Shown in pieces: positions 60,335-64,000 of a stretch of DNA of 64,000 bases. The notes beneath the pieces were generated by a model. That model ran no database searches. It saw only the letters and a program-made list of their open reading frames with translations, and was not told the DNA's origin. A program made the translations under genes and the position numbers. Source of the stretch: CAYVIB01 sp964451365. GTDB lineage: Bacteria; Pseudomonadota; Gammaproteobacteria; Pseudomonadales; Cellvibrionaceae. The stretch is from positions 19,888-83,887 of the forward strand of contig CAYVIB010000027.1 of assembly GCA_964451365.1 (NCBI GenBank), given 5' to 3'. How positions within the stretch are numbered: the stretch's first letter is position 1; each line of letters begins with the position of its first letter.

Positions 60335-63300
60335 ATGCTACTTCGCGCATTGATATATTTTCTGCTGATCAGCATCACTGTGTACACAGGCGTATACGTG
60401 TTTGAGTACGAGCGCTTTGATCTGGAACGAAAAAGGCAGATCAAGGAGGAATTCATGAAGTTGGACCTAGCACTGGAAACCATGCTCCGAGATCTCGGCC
60501 GGGTGGCGGCCAACATTGGCATTCTTGCCGACTCCCCCGAGCTTCGCCAGTACCTGCAAACTCCCAACGCCGGCACGGAGAAACTTTTACAAGAGGTGTT
60601 CCTGAGTTTTTCCAGGCGGATCGGCATTTACGGACAGATTCAATTTATCGACTCCGATGGTTACGAACGTGTGCGGATAAACTACAACGGCAATGCCTGG
60701 GCGGTGCCTGCTGAACAATTGCAGTTGAAGGCGGACCGCTCTTACTTCCGCCAGGCTATCCGCCTTCCACCAGGAGAGGTATATGTCTCGCCCCTGGATC
60801 TGAATGCGGAAGAAGGCGCGGTCCAGCAGCCGATAGAACCCATATTGCATGTCGCCATGCCCCTGTTTGACCCAGATGGGGAAGCACAGGGGGTGTTGGT
60901 ATTGAATTACCTCGCCCAAAACCTGCTTGAGCACTTCCATGAAGTGATGATTGGTGGAATTGGAGAGGCGATGCTGGTAAGCGAGGGTGGCTATCAACTC
61001 AGTAGCCCACACACCACGGAAACATGGGAGTTAATGTACGACAATCATCACCAGTTTTCCCGGCGCTTCGCCTCTGCCTGGACCAAAATAAAATCGCGGG
61101 AAGAAGGTGTTTACCGGGACGAAACCGGTCTCTTCCTCTTCAATTCGCTGCAGCCGCGCGCGGCGTTTGAAATGCAAGCACTCTCGCCGGATGGAGAAGC
61201 CTGGAAAGTCATCAGCCACATCAGTCCCCAGTCAATAACTTTTTCGCTATTGGCGGAACTCCGCAACCGCTCTGGCGTTTATATCTCCTTAACATCCATT
61301 ATTTTGTTCCTGAGTGTAAGCCTTGCATGGCTGCGAACCAACAACCAAAACAAAACGCGCGCCCTGAAGACCAGCGAGCGAAACCTATTCGAAGCCCAAC
61401 AACTGGCACATATCGGCCATTGGGAATGGAACCTGACCTCCGGGGAGGTTCAGTGGTCGAATGAAGTTTTCAATATTTTTGGACGCGCGCCCAAATCGTT
61501 TCAACCCAATTCCAACAACCACATGGACGCGGTATTCCCCGAGGATAAAGAAATGGTTCAAGGCGCTGTCGACCAGTCTATTGCAACCGGACGGGAATAC
61601 CATATTACCCACCGCATCGTGTGCCCCGATGGCAGCATCCGCCATGTGCACCAGCGCGGTCGCCCGGAGTCAGGGGACAGGCAATCGTTGTTGATTCGGG
61701 GGCTGTTCCAGGATATTACCGATACGGTTGAAGCGGCTGAAGCTTTACTCGCCCGACAGGCTCGCCAGCGCAACCTGGTTGAAAACATGGCCGAAGGCTA
61801 TGCCCTGCAACAAACACTCCCAGACCGGGACGGGCGCGCCCGCGACTTTCGTTATCTGGAAATCAACCCGGCGTTTGAGCGCATGCTTGGTGTTCGCAAG
61901 GAGGATATCGTTGGCAAAACCATCCTTGAGTTATTTCCCAATATCGAATCCTATTGGATAGAAGCTTTCGCGCAGGTGGCAATGACGGGGAAACCGGTCA
62001 AGCTACAAAACTGGGGGGGAACCTTCAGCCGTCAATTCGAGGTCACCGCTTCCAGTCCGGAACGCGGATTGGTGGCCGTGATGTTCTCTGATATCACCGA
62101 ACGCAAAATTACAGAGGAACAATTGCGCCAAGCCGCCACTGTATTCGACAACACCTCGGAGGCAATCATGATCGTCGACGCGGAGCATAATATCCAAACC
62201 GTCAATGAAGCCTTCACCGAAATCACCGGCTACAACGCGGACGAGATACTGGGGAAAAATCCCCGCGTTCTCAGGTCCGACTTCCACGATGAAAGTTTTT
62301 GCCAGGATATCTGGCATGCGCTGGATTCCGCCGGTCGTTGGCAAGGGGAAATTTGGAACCAACGCAAAAACGGCGACCTCTACGCCACCTGGGAAAACAT
62401 CAGCGTGGTAAAAAACGAAAACGGGGAAATCATTAAATATGTTTCAGTAATGTCGGATATCACCCCGATGAAGCAAGCCCAGGCCCAACTGGAGCATATG
62501 GCCCATCACGACCCGCTCACCGGGCTTGCCAACCGCCTGGTTTTTGCCTCCAACCTGGAACAGGCCATGGAGCGGACAAAGCGGCACAGTACGAAGCTGG
62601 CGCTGTTGTTTCTTGACCTGGATGGATTCAAGCATATCAATGACAGCCTGGGCCATAAGGCCGGTGACGAGTTATTATGCGCGGTTGCCGAATGCCTTAA
62701 ACAGGCCGTTCGCCACGAGGATCTGGTGGCCCGCCTGGGGGGCGATGAATTTACCATTATTATGGAGGATATGGTCAACCCCACCTCGGCGGCAAAACTG
62801 GCGCAGAAAATCATCAATGCCCTGATGTCGCCAATAAGTCTGGAAGAGCACAACGTAGTAACGTCCTGCAGCATTGGTATCAGTATTTTTCCCGACGACG
62901 CCGATAACGCTTCGGATCTGGCTCGCGCCGCGGATGCCGCCATGTATCACGCAAAAGCCGCGGGCCGGCGTACCTACCGGTTTTACACCGCCGAACTGAC
63001 CCGCCGGGCCAACGAACGCCTGGTTATGGAAAGAGACCTGCGCGACGCCTTGAGCAAAAATGAATTTGTCCTGGAATACCAACCACAGGTGACCATTAAA
63101 ACCGGAGAACTGGCTGGTGTCGAAGCGCTCGTGCGGTGGCAGCATCCGGAAAAAGGGCTTTTGCTCCCCGATGCATTCATCCCGTTTGCCGAAGAATCCG
63201 GTTTTATCAACAGTCTCTGCGGCTGGGTTCTTGATCAGGCCTTCTCTCAGGTGAGAAACTGGAGACTCCTAGGACTTCCTCCCGTGCGTCTGGCCGTCAA

Positions 63301-63808
63301 TATCTCCGGTTACCAACTCAAGTACGACCACATCCTGCCCGATATTCACAAGAGCCTGGAGCGCAGCCAGGTAACCCTGAACGATATGATCCTGGAGCTG
63401 GAAATCACCGAAAGCCTGCTCCACTCCGACGAACGTGCTGTCCGCATACTGGAAAAACTCAAGGCTGAAAATATCCACATTACCATCGACGATTTCGGAA
63501 CCGGCTATTCGTCACTGGGACAACTCAAGCACCTGCCGGTCGATCGGCTAAAAATAGACAAAAGCTTTCTGGTAAACATTCCCGAAGACCAGGACAACAT
63601 GGCGTTTGTAAAAGCCATTCTCGCCATGGGACACAGCCTCGGCGTGTGCATAGTAGCAGAAGGGATTGAAACGGAGGCGCAACTTGCGGTGCTGCGCGAG
63701 TACAACTGCGACGAAGCCCAGGGCTTTTTTATCTCCAGACCGCTGGCCGCCCGGCAAATAACGGAGTGGATAAAACGCGCGGTTCCAGTTGTGGCCCAGT
63801 CACAGTGA
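60335..63808 (+). CDS. Cache-PAS-GGDEF-EAL c-di-GMP protein
   Basis: 1157 aa from ATG 60335 (GGAG 7 nt upstream; the frame opens at GTG 60305). Membrane helix (ALIYFLLISITVYTGVYVF), a periplasmic dCache-like sensor (~30-310) and a second helix (SGVYISLTSIILFLSVSLAW). PAS domains follow at about 350-460, 475-590 and 605-720. GGDEF is intact at 802-806 (LARLGGDEFTIIMED) and EAL intact at 930-932 (VEALVRW), with DDFGTGYSSLGQLKHLPVD. All catalytic motifs are present for both synthesis and hydrolysis of c-di-GMP. Followed by a terminator. Confidence 0.93.
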   Translation: MLLRALIYFLLISITVYTGVYVFEYERFDLERKRQIKEEFMKLDLALETMLRDLGRVAANIGILADSPELRQYLQTPNAGTEKLLQEVFLSFSRRIGIYGQIQFIDSDGYERVRINYNGNAWAVPAEQLQLKADRSYFRQAIRLPPGEVYVSPLDLNAEEGAVQQPIEPILHVAMPLFDPDGEAQGVLVLNYLAQNLLEHFHEVMIGGIGEAMLVSEGGYQLSSPHTTETWELMYDNHHQFSRRFASAWTKIKSREEGVYRDETGLFLFNSLQPRAAFEMQALSPDGEAWKVISHISPQSITFSLLAELRNRSGVYISLTSIILFLSVSLAWLRTNNQNKTRALKTSERNLFEAQQLAHIGHWEWNLTSGEVQWSNEVFNIFGRAPKSFQPNSNNHMDAVFPEDKEMVQGAVDQSIATGREYHITHRIVCPDGSIRHVHQRGRPESGDRQSLLIRGLFQDITDTVEAAEALLARQARQRNLVENMAEGYALQQTLPDRDGRARDFRYLEINPAFERMLGVRKEDIVGKTILELFPNIESYWIEAFAQVAMTGKPVKLQNWGGTFSRQFEVTASSPERGLVAVMFSDITERKITEEQLRQAATVFDNTSEAIMIVDAEHNIQTVNEAFTEITGYNADEILGKNPRVLRSDFHDESFCQDIWHALDSAGRWQGEIWNQRKNGDLYATWENISVVKNENGEIIKYVSVMSDITPMKQAQAQLEHMAHHDPLTGLANRLVFASNLEQAMERTKRHSTKLALLFLDLDGFKHINDSLGHKAGDELLCAVAECLKQAVRHEDLVARLGGDEFTIIMEDMVNPTSAAKLAQKIINALMSPISLEEHNVVTSCSIGISIFPDDADNASDLARAADAAMYHAKAAGRRTYRFYTAELTRRANERLVMERDLRDALSKNEFVLEYQPQVTIKTGELAGVEALVRWQHPEKGLLLPDAFIPFAEESGFINSLCGWVLDQAFSQVRNWRLLGLPPVRLAVNISGYQLKYDHILPDIHKSLERSQVTLNDMILELEITESLLHSDERAVRILEKLKAENIHITIDDFGTGYSSLGQLKHLPVDRLKIDKSFLVNIPEDQDNMAFVKAILAMGHSLGVCIVAEGIETEAQLAVLREYNCDEAQGFFISRPLAARQITEWIKRAVPVVAQSQ

Positions 63809-63912
63809 ACAGGCAGGGCAGCCGATTTGCAGAGCGCAGCTCCCCGCAAAGGTGAGGGCCATGGATGGCCCGAATGAACCGAGACGCAGGCTCGTTTTCC
63901 GCGTATAAAAAG

Positions 63913-63935
63913 AAAAACCGCCATAAAGGCGGTTT
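63913..63935 (+). terminator. Terminator after the GGDEF-EAL gene
   Basis: AAAACCGCC / GGCGGTTTT, 9-bp stem with a 5-nt loop, then TATCATTATTT. It lies between the convergent CDS and tRNA-Gly. Confidence 0.88.
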
Positions 63936-63944
63936 TATCATTAT

Positions 63945-64000
<56 letters not shown>

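Overview
The window looks like a chromosome segment of a marine, polysaccharide-degrading gammaproteobacterium of the Cellvibrionales type (Saccharophagus, Teredinibacter or Cellvibrio relatives). This is inferred from gene order and style. The blocks xerD-dsbC-hom-thrC-recJ and rpsP-rimM-trmD-rplS-ffh-ypjD-corC resemble the Pseudomonas arrangement. Two family 16 glucanases are present, one with polyserine linkers and tandem CBM6 domains. No species can be named from the sequence alone.

Layout. 1-4.2 kb: prfB (programmed +1 frameshift, cut by the window edge) and a VolA-like surface lipase. 4.3-13 kb: a solute-binding-like protein and a beta-glucan locus in which an araC/GH16 pair was duplicated. 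One copy kept the regulator and lost the enzyme; the other lost the regulator and kept the enzyme. 13-21 kb: recJ, a decayed gene, thrC, hom, a lipoprotein DsbC and xerD. 21.9-28.4 kb: a three-gene sensory operon (REC-PAS-GGDEF-EAL, an ethylene-receptor-like membrane protein and a large histidine kinase). 28.5-35 kb: translation and secretion housekeeping genes, a CcsA-like protein, a CorC-like protein and a Nudix enzyme. 35-41 kb: small conserved genes and a probable six-gene minus-strand operon (DedA, ATP-grasp, YHS, DoxX, DinB, NRDE).

41.08-54.62 kb: an integrated filamentous phage (inovirus) in the 3' end of tRNA-Ser(GGA), bounded by a 27-bp direct repeat of the tRNA end. It has a tyrosine integrase, CI-like repressor, AlpA-like regulator, HUH replication endonuclease, ssDNA-binding protein, major coat, pIII-like adhesin, pVI-like protein and Zot/pI. 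Its left part is an AT-rich cargo region. This holds a SacI-type restriction-modification system and an odd cassette: a 179-aa protein, a 14-aa leader peptide with a strong ribosome-binding site, a hairpin, a class II leucine-type tRNA with a CGG (proline) anticodon, and a 47-aa basic protein. This cassette is the most unusual feature of the window.

54.6-64 kb: tRNA-Ser, a membrane adenylate cyclase, queF, an ABC-2 exporter, a DUF72 protein, a second large PAS-GGDEF-EAL protein and the 3' part of tRNA-Gly(GCC). Second messengers (two c-di-GMP proteins and one cAMP cyclase) recur across the chromosomal part.
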